A stretch of 64,000 nt of DNA from Algoriphagus marinus (GCF_001936475.1 NZ_MSPQ01000002.1:434001-498000); one strand, 5' to 3'; counted from the stretch's first letter, positions 8,391 to 17,191 are shown. A program made the numbers and translations. Notes: generated from the letters alone by a model not told the origin.

Positions 8391-8679
8391 TATCAAGCAG
8401 ATCACAGCGATGAACTCAGTTGCTTTGGACAAAGACGGCGTAGATGCATCTATGGTCGAGCGTGAGATCGAAGTAGGAAAAGAGCAAGCAAGAGCTGAAT
8501 GCAAGCCTGAGGAAATGCTTGAGAAAATCGCTTTGGGTAAATTGAACAAGTTCTACAAAGAGAATACTTTGTTGAGCCAGTCGTTCGTGAAGGACAATAT
8601 CAAAACGCTTGCGCAATACCTTGATAGCGTAAGCAAAGGAATGACTGTATCTGCTTTCAGAAGAGTATCTATCGGATAA
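8391..8679 (+). pseudogene. Truncated copy of the tsf 3' end
   Basis: This stretch repeats the last about 275 bases of tsf (6290-6568). Reading in frame it gives IKQITAMNSVALDKDG and continues to the stop as the C-terminal 90 residues of EF-Ts. By hand count there are about 27 base differences in 270 (near 90% identity) but only 7 amino acid changes (for example P to S, G to C, S to I, K to R), so most differences are synonymous. Homology ends abruptly near 8391. No start signal is evident and the fragment lacks the EF-Tu-contacting domain, so it is probably not a working gene. It is followed by its own terminator. Confidence 0.88.
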
Positions 8680-8702
8680 TCTGAATCAGTTAATACTAAG
8701 CA

Positions 8703-8736
8703 AAAAGCCCTTTCAAGTGATCTTGAAAGGGCTTTT
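8703..8736 (+). terminator. Terminator after the tsf fragment, copy 2 of the duplicated element
   Basis: AAAAGCCCTTTCAAG and CTTGAAAGGGCTTTT with a TGAT loop, 24 bases after the fragment stop. It shares the flank ACTAAGC and most of the stem with the hairpin at 7436-7472. Confidence 0.8.
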
Positions 8737-8830
8737 CTAGTGTTAAAAAAATTATTATTGGATGTATCGGCAGCTAAGCGAGTAGGATGATCTAAGGAAT
8801 AGAAACCTTGGTGAAAAATGGTTTTTGAGG

Positions 8831-8877
8831 ACACTTCGGGCTTCGGTCACTTGTACTGAGCGTAGCTGAAGTATCCG
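8831..8877. repeat. REP-like intergenic repeat candidate
   Basis: The stretch containing CACTTGTACTGAGCGTAGC is flanked by ACTTC and GAAGT, giving an imperfect palindrome. Its reverse complement reads like the TTCGACTACGCTCAGTACAAG-type repeats that I recall as common between genes in Bacteroidota genomes. It lies downstream of the convergent end of the aminopeptidase gene. Confidence 0.4.
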
Positions 8878-8943
8878 TCTTCCAGCCTATCAACCAAAGA
8901 AAATAATAGTACCGGAATCATTGCAGATACACCAGATATTTTC

Positions 8944-10233
8944 TTAGGAATTCATCAATTCCTCAATTTCCTCCGCTTCAACCGGAATATTACCCATCAG
9001 ATCCAGATAACCATTTTCCAGAACCACAATATCATTTTCAAGTCTTACTCCGAATCCTTCGGCAGGAATATAAATCCCAGGCTCCACGGTAAATACCATC
9101 CCAGCCTTGATAGGAAAATGCATCGTTCCCACATCATGTACATCCAATCCTAAATGGTGTGAGGTACCATGCATGAAGTACTTCTTATATGCCGGCCAAT
9201 CTTTGTCCTGATTTTTGATATCTGTCTGATCGATCAGTCCAAGACCGACTAGCTCACTCTGCATAATCAAGCCTACTTCCTTATGGTAATCCTGAATCGT
9301 AACTCCAGGAGTCAGCATGGCAGAAGCTTGGTTTTTCACACGAAATACTGCATCGTAAACCGCACGCTGTCTTGGTGAGAATCTCCCGTTGACGGGAATA
9401 GTTCGTGTCATATCAGCATTATAGTTGCCATACTCTGCTCCCACGTCCATGAGTAGGAGTTCCCCGTCATTACAGGCTTTGTTGTTTTCAATGTAATGCA
9501 GGACACAAGCAGACGCACCTGATGCAATGATCGGCTCATAGGCAAATCCTTTGCTTCGGTTACGCACAAATTCATGCAGAAATTCTGCCTCAATCTCATA
9601 TTCGGTTACACCAGATTTCACAAAGGATAATATTCGTCGGAATCCTTTCTCGGTGATATCGCATGCAATCTGAAGTTGAGCTATTTCTTCTTTTTCTTTC
9701 ACCCCTCTCAATTCATGCATGATTGGAGCGATTCGCTCATATTCATGAAGCGGATATTTCTCTTTGCAGGTTTTGATAAAGCGAGCATCTCTAGTCTCTA
9801 CATGAACTCCCGCTCGCAAATGCTCATTGGTATTCAGGTAAATATTTTTGGAGAGTGCCACTACGGTGTTGAATACCAAATCGAATTCTGCCAACCACTT
9901 GATGTTCTGAATACCTGAAGCAGCTTCGGCTTCTTCCTTAGTGTATTTATGACCTTCCCAAACTGCGATATGTTCATTGGTTTCTCGGAGAAAAAGCACT
10001 TCTCGCATCGCGGGAACCGGGCAATCTGGAGCTAATAACAAAATAGTCTCTTCCTGATCGATACCACAGAGGTAAAACAAGTCATTGTTTTGGCGAAATT
10101 TCATCGTGCCATCCGCATTGGTCGGCATGATATCATTGGCATTCAAGATTGCTACGCTGTCAGATTTAAGCTTGGCAACCAACTTTTTCCGATTTCGCTG
10201 ATAAAGTTCTTTTGGGAGTGGAGTATACTTCAT
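8944..10233 (-). CDS. pepP: Xaa-Pro aminopeptidase (aminopeptidase P family, cytosolic)
   Basis: Dimetal aminopeptidase P that removes the N-terminal residue before proline. The frame is open to 10296, but the ATG at 10233 (MKYTPLPKELYQRNRKKL) matches the family N-terminus, giving 429 residues. The N-terminal creatinase-like domain (VAILNANDIMPTNADGTMKFRQNNDLFYLCGI) is followed by the M24 pita-bread domain. Metal ligands lie in MDVGAEYGNYNADMTRTIP, HGTSHHLGLDVHD, TVEPGIYIPAEG and RLENDIVV. There is no signal peptide, in contrast to the second homologue at 35105-36706. It is divergent from the M16 protease gene, with about 120 bases between the two starts. Confidence 0.93.
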   Translation of the reverse strand: MKYTPLPKELYQRNRKKLVAKLKSDSVAILNANDIMPTNADGTMKFRQNNDLFYLCGIDQEETILLLAPDCPVPAMREVLFLRETNEHIAVWEGHKYTKEEAEAASGIQNIKWLAEFDLVFNTVVALSKNIYLNTNEHLRAGVHVETRDARFIKTCKEKYPLHEYERIAPIMHELRGVKEKEEIAQLQIACDITEKGFRRILSFVKSGVTEYEIEAEFLHEFVRNRSKGFAYEPIIASGASACVLHYIENNKACNDGELLLMDVGAEYGNYNADMTRTIPVNGRFSPRQRAVYDAVFRVKNQASAMLTPGVTIQDYHKEVGLIMQSELVGLGLIDQTDIKNQDKDWPAYKKYFMHGTSHHLGLDVHDVGTMHFPIKAGMVFTVEPGIYIPAEGFGVRLENDIVVLENGYLDLMGNIPVEAEEIEELMNS

Positions 10234-10352
10234 GTAGAATTTTGATTTATCTGGCAGGAATTTACAAAAATCTCGTTCAAAAGGCAGTAAAAACAAACCT
10301 TAAACCAACTAGTTGCTTTAATTTGTACTTTGCCGAAAGAGGTAGCATAAGC

Positions 10353-11582
10353 ATGAATTTAAGCATTAAAGAATTAGCCAACGGAATTCGAATTGTCCAT
10401 CAGGAAGTTACGCATACGCGATTGGTTCATTGTGGATTTATCCTAAATATTGGCAGCCGTGATGAAACCAAAGAGCAAGAGGGATTAGCGCATTTCTGGG
10501 AACATATGGCATTTAAAGGCACCAAAAAGAGAAAAACTTTCCATATTCTCAATCGATTAGAGTCACTCGGGGGTGAATTGAATGCCTATACCACCAAAGA
10601 GAAAATCTGTTTCTATGCCTCCACTTTGAAGGAACATTATAATAAATCCGCTGAATTACTATTTGACATTACATTTAACAGCACCTTTCCGGAGAAACAA
10701 ATAGAAAATGAGCGTCAGGTTATTTTGGAAGAAATGGCCATGTATAGAGACTCTCCCGATGATTCCATCCAAGATGAATTAGATGAGTTGGTATTTGAGA
10801 ATCATTCGTTGGGAAGAAATATTTTAGGAACAGAGGCTACTGTTTCAAGTTTTACTCAACTGGATTTCTTTGATTTCATCTCTACCCATTTGGATACTTC
10901 AGAGATTGTTTTTTCAGTAGTTGGAAATATTTCTTTCAAGAATGCACTAAAGGCAATCGAAAAGGACTTAGCTCAAATTCAACCAAAAAGAAGCTTGTAT
11001 GTGAGAAGTGAATTTCACAACTATACTCCAAAAGATAAAACAGTGGAGCGTGATGTGACCCAATCACTCTGTGCAATTGGCAGACCAGCCTTTTCGCTTC
11101 ATAATTCAAATCGGTATAAACTTTTTTTGCTTAATAATATCTTGGGAGGACCAAGCATGAACAGTAGATTAAATCTGATGCTTCGTGAAAAACATGGCTT
11201 GGTATATAGCATAGAGTCTAGTTACCACCCTTTTTCTGATACAGGATTCTTTGGCATCTATTTCGGAACAGAGAATAAAACTTTGAAAAAAGCCAAAAAT
11301 CTCGTTTTGAATGAAATGAAGAGATTACAAACTGTGAGATTGGGATCAAATCAGCTTCACATGGCAAAAGAGCAAGCCATTGGACAAATGGCGATGGCGG
11401 AGGAAAACTATTCGGGGCTCATGCTAGTCTATGGAAAAAGCCTGCTCGATCATGGCAAGGTAGATTCCCTGGAGTCAATTTTCAATCAAATCAGATCGAC
11501 AACAGCCGAAGACATACTAGAAATTGCTAATGAGATCTTCAATCCCTCAGAACTGACTTTTCTTACCTATAAGCCTTCCTAA
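10353..11582 (+). CDS. M16-family zinc protease (pitrilysin-like)
   Basis: Zinc metalloprotease of 409 residues from the ATG at 10353; the frame is open further upstream, but MNLSIKELANGIRIVHQEV is the usual start of the family. The inverted zinc motif HxxEH is H47-F-W-E50-H51, and the distal zinc ligand is E127 in ERQVILEEMAMY. The M16 C-terminal domain follows, with the LREKHGLVYSIESSYHPFSDTGFFGIYFGT segment. Such single-unit proteases of Bacteroidota are cytosolic or periplasmic and processing-peptidase-like; no signal peptide is seen here. Its stop is one base before the methyltransferase ATG, so the two are co-transcribed. Confidence 0.93.
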   Translation: MNLSIKELANGIRIVHQEVTHTRLVHCGFILNIGSRDETKEQEGLAHFWEHMAFKGTKKRKTFHILNRLESLGGELNAYTTKEKICFYASTLKEHYNKSAELLFDITFNSTFPEKQIENERQVILEEMAMYRDSPDDSIQDELDELVFENHSLGRNILGTEATVSSFTQLDFFDFISTHLDTSEIVFSVVGNISFKNALKAIEKDLAQIQPKRSLYVRSEFHNYTPKDKTVERDVTQSLCAIGRPAFSLHNSNRYKLFLLNNILGGPSMNSRLNLMLREKHGLVYSIESSYHPFSDTGFFGIYFGTENKTLKKAKNLVLNEMKRLQTVRLGSNQLHMAKEQAIGQMAMAEENYSGLMLVYGKSLLDHGKVDSLESIFNQIRSTTAEDILEIANEIFNPSELTFLTYKPS

Positions 11583-11583
11583 C

Positions 11584-12228
11584 ATGGAATTTATTGACCC
11601 AGCCCTATTGGACTATTGTGAAAAGCACACTTCAGAGGAAGATGCATTGCTTCAAAAAATCACCCGTGAGACAAGAGCCAAGGTATTGATGCCTCGGATG
11701 ATTTCGGGTCATCTGCAGGGTAAAATGCTGGAAATTTTTACTAAAATGCTGAATCCAAAAACCATTTTAGAAATAGGCACCTATACCGGATACTCGGGAA
11801 TCTGCATGGCTAGAGGATTGTCAAAAGATGGAAAATTGATCACCCTTGATATCAATGATGAACTGGAGAAAATGGTCAGAGGATTTTTTGAAGAAAGTGG
11901 ACTAGCCGATCAAATCGATTATAGACTTGGAAATGCACTGGAAATAATACCTGAATTACCAGGGCCTTTTGATTTGGTTTTTATTGATGCAGACAAATTC
12001 AACTATGATAAATACTTTGATTTGGTGATCGATAAAGTAAGTCCTGGAGGGATCATAATGGCAGACAACGTGCTTTGGTCTGGAAAAATATTGGTAGAAG
12101 GAGGAAAAAAAATTGATAAGGATACACAGGCAATACTTGATTTTAATTCCAAAATACAAGAAGATCCTCGTGTAGAAAATATCCTCCTTCCTATCAGAGA
12201 TGGAGTGATGATGGCAAGAAAAATCTAA
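11584..12228 (+). CDS. SAM-dependent O-methyltransferase (CCoAOMT-like family)
   Basis: A 214-residue class I methyltransferase of the Methyltransf_3/catechol O-methyltransferase-like family. Motif I is ILEIGTYTGYSGICMARGL. The divalent-metal and catalytic region is LVFIDADKFNYDKYFDLV with GGIIMADNVLWSGKI downstream, and the end DPRVENILLPIRDGVMMARKI is standard. The substrate cannot be told; bacterial members methylate small phenolic or tRNA-linked hydroxyl groups. It overlaps functionally with nothing near it but is coupled to the upstream M16 gene by a one-base gap. Confidence 0.92.
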   Translation: MEFIDPALLDYCEKHTSEEDALLQKITRETRAKVLMPRMISGHLQGKMLEIFTKMLNPKTILEIGTYTGYSGICMARGLSKDGKLITLDINDELEKMVRGFFEESGLADQIDYRLGNALEIIPELPGPFDLVFIDADKFNYDKYFDLVIDKVSPGGIIMADNVLWSGKILVEGGKKIDKDTQAILDFNSKIQEDPRVENILLPIRDGVMMARKI

Positions 12229-12293
12229 GTCTACTAAAAAGGGAATCATTTTTGCTAAAACATGGCTGAAACGTAAGTGAAAGCCTTTTTCAA

Positions 12294-13874
12294 ATGAACT
12301 TATCCCGACTATACTATTCTATCTTCATTGTCAACTTGTTTTTTATTTCAACAGCATTTGGGCAGATCCCTCAAGTGCCGGCAGAAATCGAATTTGCCGA
12401 TCTAATCGTGCGAATTAATCCACAGGCAAGGCGGGAAATCCAACTCGATGTGGATGCTCAGTACAGAAACCCCAACTATTTCAAGATCAAGCAAGAGCGC
12501 GTAAATCTCTATATGCCAATTATAGAACGTGAACTAGAAGCTGTTGGAGTTCCTTTAGATTTGAAATATTTGGTAATTCAGGAAAGTAGTTTGATTGGAA
12601 ATGCAGTTTCTACTTCAAATGCAGTAGGTTTTTGGCAATTCAAGCAGGGAACTGCGGAAGAAGTCTTCCTACGAGTAGATAATCAGATAGATGAGCGCCA
12701 AAACATCGTTTCTTCAACTCGGGGTGCGGCTCTTTATCTTCAAAAACACAATAACACATTTGACAATTGGATGTGTGCATTAGTATCCTATCAAATGGGA
12801 TTGGGAGGTGCGAAAGCCTATTTTGGAACACAGTATAACGGGAAGCGAATTGTCGATATTGATCGAAATAGTCATTGGTATTTCAAGAAATTCTTAGCCC
12901 ACAAAATTGCTTTTGAAAATCAAATCGGAGTTTTTGCAAGTAATTCCAATCAGGAACTAGTCGAGGTTAAAGTTCAGGGACCTACAACATTATCTGCTTT
13001 AGCAAAAAAGTATGGCGTTTCTGAAGACCATTTAGAGGAATACAATACTTGGGCAAAAAATGGAAAAATCCCTGGGGACAAAAGTTATTCCTTGGTATTC
13101 ATCAAACAGGGTGAACTTCCTGTCCAACCAGCGATTGTTCAACAACCTACCCCTCAAAAAAGTCAAAATTATACCGCTGACAAAAATAGCCCTGCCTACA
13201 GGAAAGCAAATTCCTATCCGAAAGTAGCAGGAAACACTACTAAAGCTTCAGAGCCAGACCAAATTACAGTGAATGATCTAGATGGAGTTCAAGCACCTCA
13301 ATCTACTTCACAGGCTAGGTTCACAGATCAAATTGGAATCAAGGAGAAAAAATTTCGAAGGCTGAATGATCTTGAGGAACAAGCTCCTATTGAGGCTGGG
13401 AAATACTATTATACTGAAAAGAAAAAGGCAAGAGCAGAAGTAGAGACTCATATCGTACAACCAGGAGAGACTCTTTGGAGTATTTCTCAAAAATATGGAA
13501 TCAAACTTTCTTCTCTTAAATCTAAAAACAGAATACGACGAGATAATGAGTTAAAAGTCGGTATGGTGCTCAACCTGCAAGAATCCAGAAAACGTGGCGA
13601 GGAAATACAAATTATCCCAGTCTCGTCTCCTAAGGTACAAAATACGGTAGTCGCTCAAGCTCCAGAAAGAAAAGAGACAGTCGTGCAACAATCCCCAGTC
13701 ACAGATTCAAAATCCACTTCGAGCCAAATCACCCATACCGTATCTCCTGGAGAAACTGTATTTGCAATAAGTAAACGATACGGAGTGACAATGGATCAGC
13801 TTAAAAACTGGAATAAAATTGGTAGCCAAAACATCATCTCCGTAGGTCAAAAATTAGTTATTTTCCGACCTTAA
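12294..13874 (+). CDS. LysM-containing membrane-bound lytic transglycosylase (MltD-like)
   Basis: Exported murein hydrolase of 526 residues. A signal peptide occupies about 1-23 (ending AFGQ). The SLT-type transglycosylase domain (about 60-215) has the catalytic glutamate E97 in YLVIQESSL, then SNAVGFWQFKQGTAEE and a YQMGLGGAKAY stretch. A degenerate LysM-like segment follows at about 225-275, then a Gln/Pro-rich linker, and two clear LysM modules at about 383-430 (VQPGETLWSISQKYGIKLSSL) and 480-526 (VSPGETVFAISKRYGVTMDQL). LysM modules bind peptidoglycan. It lies two bases before the next frame's TTG and 24 bases before its likely ATG. Confidence 0.92.
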   Translation: MNLSRLYYSIFIVNLFFISTAFGQIPQVPAEIEFADLIVRINPQARREIQLDVDAQYRNPNYFKIKQERVNLYMPIIERELEAVGVPLDLKYLVIQESSLIGNAVSTSNAVGFWQFKQGTAEEVFLRVDNQIDERQNIVSSTRGAALYLQKHNNTFDNWMCALVSYQMGLGGAKAYFGTQYNGKRIVDIDRNSHWYFKKFLAHKIAFENQIGVFASNSNQELVEVKVQGPTTLSALAKKYGVSEDHLEEYNTWAKNGKIPGDKSYSLVFIKQGELPVQPAIVQQPTPQKSQNYTADKNSPAYRKANSYPKVAGNTTKASEPDQITVNDLDGVQAPQSTSQARFTDQIGIKEKKFRRLNDLEEQAPIEAGKYYYTEKKKARAEVETHIVQPGETLWSISQKYGIKLSSLKSKNRIRRDNELKVGMVLNLQESRKRGEEIQIIPVSSPKVQNTVVAQAPERKETVVQQSPVTDSKSTSSQITHTVSPGETVFAISKRYGVTMDQLKNWNKIGSQNIISVGQKLVIFRP

Positions 13875-13899
13875 TTTGCTATTCCCCAATCGTTTTCGA

Positions 13900-14892
13900 A
13901 TGTATAAGTATTCTTTCCTTTTTGGGATATTAATGGTTTTTCTTAGCCAGGTCTCTATGGCTCAAGACCGGATCATTATACCTGATACCGTTTTGATTAA
14001 TGGGGATACACTCTTGATGCTGGGAGATTCACTGATACTCGAAGAGCCTATTAAAGAGATTTTCTGGAAAACAGGTGGGAATTATAATCTAAACATCCAG
14101 CAAGTAACTCTCTCCAACTGGGCTGCCGGGGGTGCAAGTACTCTTGCATTAAACTCAGGACTCTCACTTTTTGCCAACTATAAGAAAGACAAAAAGGTCT
14201 GGGATACTCAGTTGAATATTAACCTCGGATTTAACAGACAGGGAAACCGAAACTTCGAAACTAGAAAAACCAACGATAATTTCCAGTTTGTAAGTAACTA
14301 TGGACGTGAGCTTTCGGAGTTTTTCTACCTTTCAACCCAGCTGGATGCGAGAACCCAACTCTTAGCTGGATACAAATATTCCCGACCAGCAGGGAGTGAT
14401 TTAGAAACCCGAACCAAGATTTCGGATTTACTTTCTCCTGGATACGTACAATCTTCAACTGGTTTGAACTATCGAAAAACATATAAAGACAAAAGTAGAA
14501 TTTCAATTATCCTTTCCCCATTCACGGGAAGATTTACGATTGTGATGAATGACTCTCTCAGTCAGGCGGGAGCTTTTGGGGTCGAAAAAGGTGAAAATGT
14601 GCGTGCTGAGGCAGGGGTTTCAATAGCAGCTTCGGTTACCGATATTCGATTGATGGAAAATGTGACTTGGAAGTCTGACATCAACCTGTTCTCAAATTAT
14701 GAACGCTTCGGAAATATGGTGGTGAACTTCAATTCGGTAATCAGAATGAAGGTGAACCGTTTTATATCAACTCGAATAGAAACGGTAATTATCTACGATG
14801 AAGAGGTTTTCATAAAACAAGATGATGGGAGTTCCAAACAAGCAGTACAGCTGCAGAACTTGATCAACTTTGGGATTTCTTTGGATTTTTAG
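13900..14892 (+). CDS. DUF3078 domain protein, outer-membrane beta-barrel-like
   Basis: A 330-residue protein from ATG 13900; a TTG at 13876 in frame is also possible, but MYKYSFLFGILMVFLSQVSMAQ is a clean signal peptide from the later start. The mature part shows the DUF3078 pattern: FWKTGGNYNLNIQQVTLSNWAAGGASTLALN, KVWDTQLNINLGFNRQG, and many alternating strands to the final FGISLDF with terminal Phe, the usual outer-membrane insertion signal. The family is restricted to Bacteroidota and has no proven role. It follows the LysM transglycosylase closely, so both may act at the envelope. It is convergent with dnaX and overlaps its end by four bases. Confidence 0.88.
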   Translation: MYKYSFLFGILMVFLSQVSMAQDRIIIPDTVLINGDTLLMLGDSLILEEPIKEIFWKTGGNYNLNIQQVTLSNWAAGGASTLALNSGLSLFANYKKDKKVWDTQLNINLGFNRQGNRNFETRKTNDNFQFVSNYGRELSEFFYLSTQLDARTQLLAGYKYSRPAGSDLETRTKISDLLSPGYVQSSTGLNYRKTYKDKSRISIILSPFTGRFTIVMNDSLSQAGAFGVEKGENVRAEAGVSIAASVTDIRLMENVTWKSDINLFSNYERFGNMVVNFNSVIRMKVNRFISTRIETVIIYDEEVFIKQDDGSSKQAVQLQNLINFGISLDF

Positions 14893-15470
14893 AAATCAGT
14901 TTCCAAGCCAAACCGTTTTTGAAATTCACCTAATGCGGGATGAAGTTCCTTTAATCGTCGAAGTTTATCCGAATCAGTATAGTAGACTTTTACATTCTCT
15001 TCCAGATCATCCCTAGATTCCACGACAATTGGACATCTTCCAACGCCAGTTTTTTTCCGAATGATACTGACCAATTCAGGCTTCATCTTTTGCGCTAGCT
15101 CATCTTGCACATGTCCTACTACATGAAGAATCACTTGATTGTCTTTGACATGAATAGTCTGAAGGATTGCAAGCTCCATGTTTTTATCATGAGCTTTGAA
15201 ATGCGCCAAAATCTCAGGAAGGACTTGATCGAGAATTTCGGAAGTAAGCTTTTTGTCTGTATTTACTTCAATTACTTCCTTCTTCTCTTGGTTAGCCAAA
15301 AGCGATTGACTTTCTGCCTCCGATTTTTTCTCCTCCATCAATTTTTTGGTATGGAGAATATTTTTGGGAATGGAAATCGTCCGTTGAATTGGACTTGAAG
15401 GCTTGGAAGGTGGAGAAATTACTTCTTCTTGGGTATCTAGCTTTGGAGAAGAGTTCTCTTCACTCAGATT
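14889..15470 (-). CDS. dnaX: dnaX tau-specific C-terminal part (-1 frame relative to gamma)
   Basis: Continuation of dnaX in the -1 frame after an A11 run. From the slip site the frame reads LSEENSSPKLDTQEEVISPPSKPSS, then RTISIPKNI, without a stop to 14889. The last 150 residues (LPEILAHFKAHDKNMELAILQTIHVKDNQVILHVVGHVQDELAQKMKPELV) are the C-terminal domain usual in Bacteroidota DnaX, ending near HPALGEFQKRFGLETDF. This part would give tau its contact with the polymerase and helicase. A TTG/ATG at 15341-15336 is within it but need not be a start. Joined to the upstream part by a -1 shift, tau would be about 573 residues. Confidence 0.85.
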   Translation of the reverse strand, partial: NLSEENSSPKLDTQEEVISPPSKPSSPIQRTISIPKNILHTKKLMEEKKSEAESQSLLANQEKKEVIEVNTDKKLTSEILDQVLPEILAHFKAHDKNMELAILQTIHVKDNQVILHVVGHVQDELAQKMKPELVSIIRKKTGVGRCPIVVESRDDLEENVKVYYTDSDKLRRLKELHPALGEFQKRFGLETDF

Positions 15471-15479
15471 TTTTTTTTT
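15448..15479 (-). other. Slippery A11 run and downstream hairpin in dnaX (recoding site)
   Basis: On the coding (minus) strand an uninterrupted run of 11 A (15479-15469) overlaps codons ACA AAA AAA AAA ATC, followed directly by the zero-frame TGA (15466-15464). Seven bases after the run comes the palindrome GAAGAGAACTCTTC (15461-15448), able to form a short stem. A -1 shift, or addition of one A by RNA polymerase slippage, enters the open tau frame. A homopolymer sequencing error is the main alternative. Confidence 0.75.
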
Positions 15480-16609
15480 GTGTCTTCAGCAGCAACAGTT
15501 GCCAAGTGGAAAGCACGTGAGAGTTTGGAAATTTTCATCAAGGCCAGTTCAACATGCAGTCGCTGATTTTTGCTAGTCTTGTAATTGATATCGCATTGGT
15601 TAGCAATATTCAAAGCAGAAAGCAAAAATGAAACAGAAGCTGATTGGCACTGCTCCAAGTATTTTTGTTTGGTCGAGTCAGAAACTTCCACCAAATCAAT
15701 AGTAGCAGGATCCTTTGCCACCAAAAGGTCTCTCAAGTGTTCGCAGAGTCCCACAATAAAGTTATGACCATCAAATCCTTTTTTCAAGATCTCATCAAAA
15801 GTCAGTAGTACTGCAGACAAATCTTCCTTGAGGAAACTATCTACTACCCTGAAATAGTAATCGTAATCAAGAATATGAAGATTGTTGATGGTCTCTTGAT
15901 AGGTTACTTTTTTTCCCGCCGAATAGGTGACAATCAAGTCAAAAATAGAAAGTGCATCACGTAAGGCTCCGTCGGCTTTAGTGGCAATTAATCGAAGCGC
16001 TTCTTCTTCATAATCTACCTTCTCCTTTTTCGCGATACCTTCTAAATGGTCAGCAATATGCTTTACCTGAATCCTGTTGAAGTCAAAAATCTGACATCTT
16101 GATAGGATTGTCGGGAGGATCTTGTGTTTTTCTGTAGTAGCCAAAATAAAGATGGCATACTTAGGAGGCTCTTCTAATGTTTTCAGAAATGCATTAAATG
16201 CATTTGCAGAAAGCATGTGCACCTCATCAATAATATAGACTTTGTAATCTCCTTTTTGAGGAGCATATCGTACTTGATCTACCAGATTTCGGATATCGTC
16301 TACAGAGTTATTGGAAGCTGCATCGAGCTCATAGATATTAAATGAGCTATTATTTTGGAAGGAAACGCAGGAGTCGCAATTGCCACAGGCTTCAAAATCC
16401 GCCTGCAAATTTTCACAGTTGATGGTCTTTGCGAGGATTCTGGCGCAAGTAGTTTTGCCCACACCTCTTGGACCACAAAACAGAAATGCTTGAGCTAAGT
16501 GCTTGTTTTTGATTGCATTCTGAAGCGTGGTAGTGATATGCTGTTGACCCACGACACTTTTAAAATCCGCGGGTCTATATTTCCTTGCCGAAACGACGAA
16601 ATTTTCCAT
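15464..16609 (-). CDS. dnaX: DNA polymerase III gamma subunit (zero-frame product of dnaX)
   Basis: AAA+ clamp-loader ATPase. The start is ATG 16609 (MENFVVSARKYRPADFKSVVGQQHI); an in-frame upstream start at 16633 is less likely. Walker A is GPRGVGKTT, the zinc module is C-E-A-C-G-N-C-D-S-C, Walker B is YIIDEVHMLS, sensor 1 is FILATTEKHKI and the arginine finger region is PTILSRCQIFDF. The zero frame stops after 381 residues (AAEDTKKKI), just past the clamp-loader core, giving a gamma-like product. The rest of a normal Bacteroidota DnaX lies in the -1 frame downstream, so both products are probably made. The gene is convergent with the DUF3078 gene. Confidence 0.95.
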   Translation of the reverse strand: MENFVVSARKYRPADFKSVVGQQHITTTLQNAIKNKHLAQAFLFCGPRGVGKTTCARILAKTINCENLQADFEACGNCDSCVSFQNNSSFNIYELDAASNNSVDDIRNLVDQVRYAPQKGDYKVYIIDEVHMLSANAFNAFLKTLEEPPKYAIFILATTEKHKILPTILSRCQIFDFNRIQVKHIADHLEGIAKKEKVDYEEEALRLIATKADGALRDALSIFDLIVTYSAGKKVTYQETINNLHILDYDYYFRVVDSFLKEDLSAVLLTFDEILKKGFDGHNFIVGLCEHLRDLLVAKDPATIDLVEVSDSTKQKYLEQCQSASVSFLLSALNIANQCDINYKTSKNQRLHVELALMKISKLSRAFHLATVAAEDTKKKI

Positions 16610-16766
16610 CGCTGCAAGATATAAAAAACTCAATATTCAGAGAGGACTTTGAAAACTATTCTGAGATATTTTAGTCTAATCGACTGACAAACAATCCAAT
16701 GAAAATTCAAAGATTTTTGATTTTTTTTACTGAACACAGAGATGAGCTATGGAACCAAAAATCCCT

Positions 16767-16774
16767 TACTTTTG
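16767..16774 (+). promoter_or_regulatory. Candidate -7 box of the tmRNA gene
   Basis: TACTTTTG matches TAnnTTTG and lies 16 bases before the first base of the mature tmRNA. A -33 element is not obvious. Confidence 0.5.
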
Positions 16775-16789
16775 TCATCCTAACAAAAT

Positions 16790-17189
16790 GGGGCTGACCG
16801 GTATTGACAGTAAGTGTAAAGATCGGGCTCGCATGCAGGCTGGAGTATGTACGGCCTTAAAAGATTCATACGCACTATAAATGGCGAAGATTCTTACGCT
16901 ATGGCTGCCTAATCTTACCTTAACAGGAAAGAAAGCTTAAAGGGTTGAGTTACGAGAGTAATTCCCCGGCCACATCCCTCCGCCCCCCGTCCTTTCGGGG
17001 TGGATCTTGGGGTGTCGACTTGATTGGACTGCGGCTTGTGATGCTATTAAGCAGGTCTAAGACAAATAGCTAAGTCGGAACTAGGTGTGTCACCCAGCAT
17101 ATTTCGATCGAAAACCCAACAGGTGACTAAGCATGTAGACGGTACGCTGTTTCCTTATCTGGACGCGAGTTCGAATCTCGCCAGCTCCA
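16790..17189 (+). ncRNA. ssrA: tmRNA (transfer-messenger RNA)
   Basis: One-piece tmRNA of about 400 bases that rescues stalled ribosomes. The 5' end GGGGCTG pairs with CAGCTCC at the 3' end, and the T arm GCGAGTTCGAATCTCGC is present; the terminal CCA is not encoded. The tag frame at 16880-16912 reads (N)GEDSYAMAA followed by TAA, a Bacteroidota-type degradation tag ending in AMAA. Pseudoknot-forming GC-rich sequence follows at about 16966-17015. A strong terminator lies directly after the 3' end. There is no gene for a split form. Confidence 0.96.
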
Positions 17190-17191
17190 CA

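Noticed and set aside
8410-8679. A functional 89-residue protein gene
   Set aside because: It is only the C-terminal third of EF-Ts with no start signal of its own; called a fragment.
15336-15341. A separate gene starting at 15341 for a 150-residue protein
   Set aside because: The frame is open upstream to the A11 site and the product matches the DnaX C-terminal domain, so it is the tau part of dnaX, not a free gene.
16966-17015. Repeat or mobile DNA inside the GC-rich stretch
   Set aside because: It belongs to the pseudoknot region of tmRNA.
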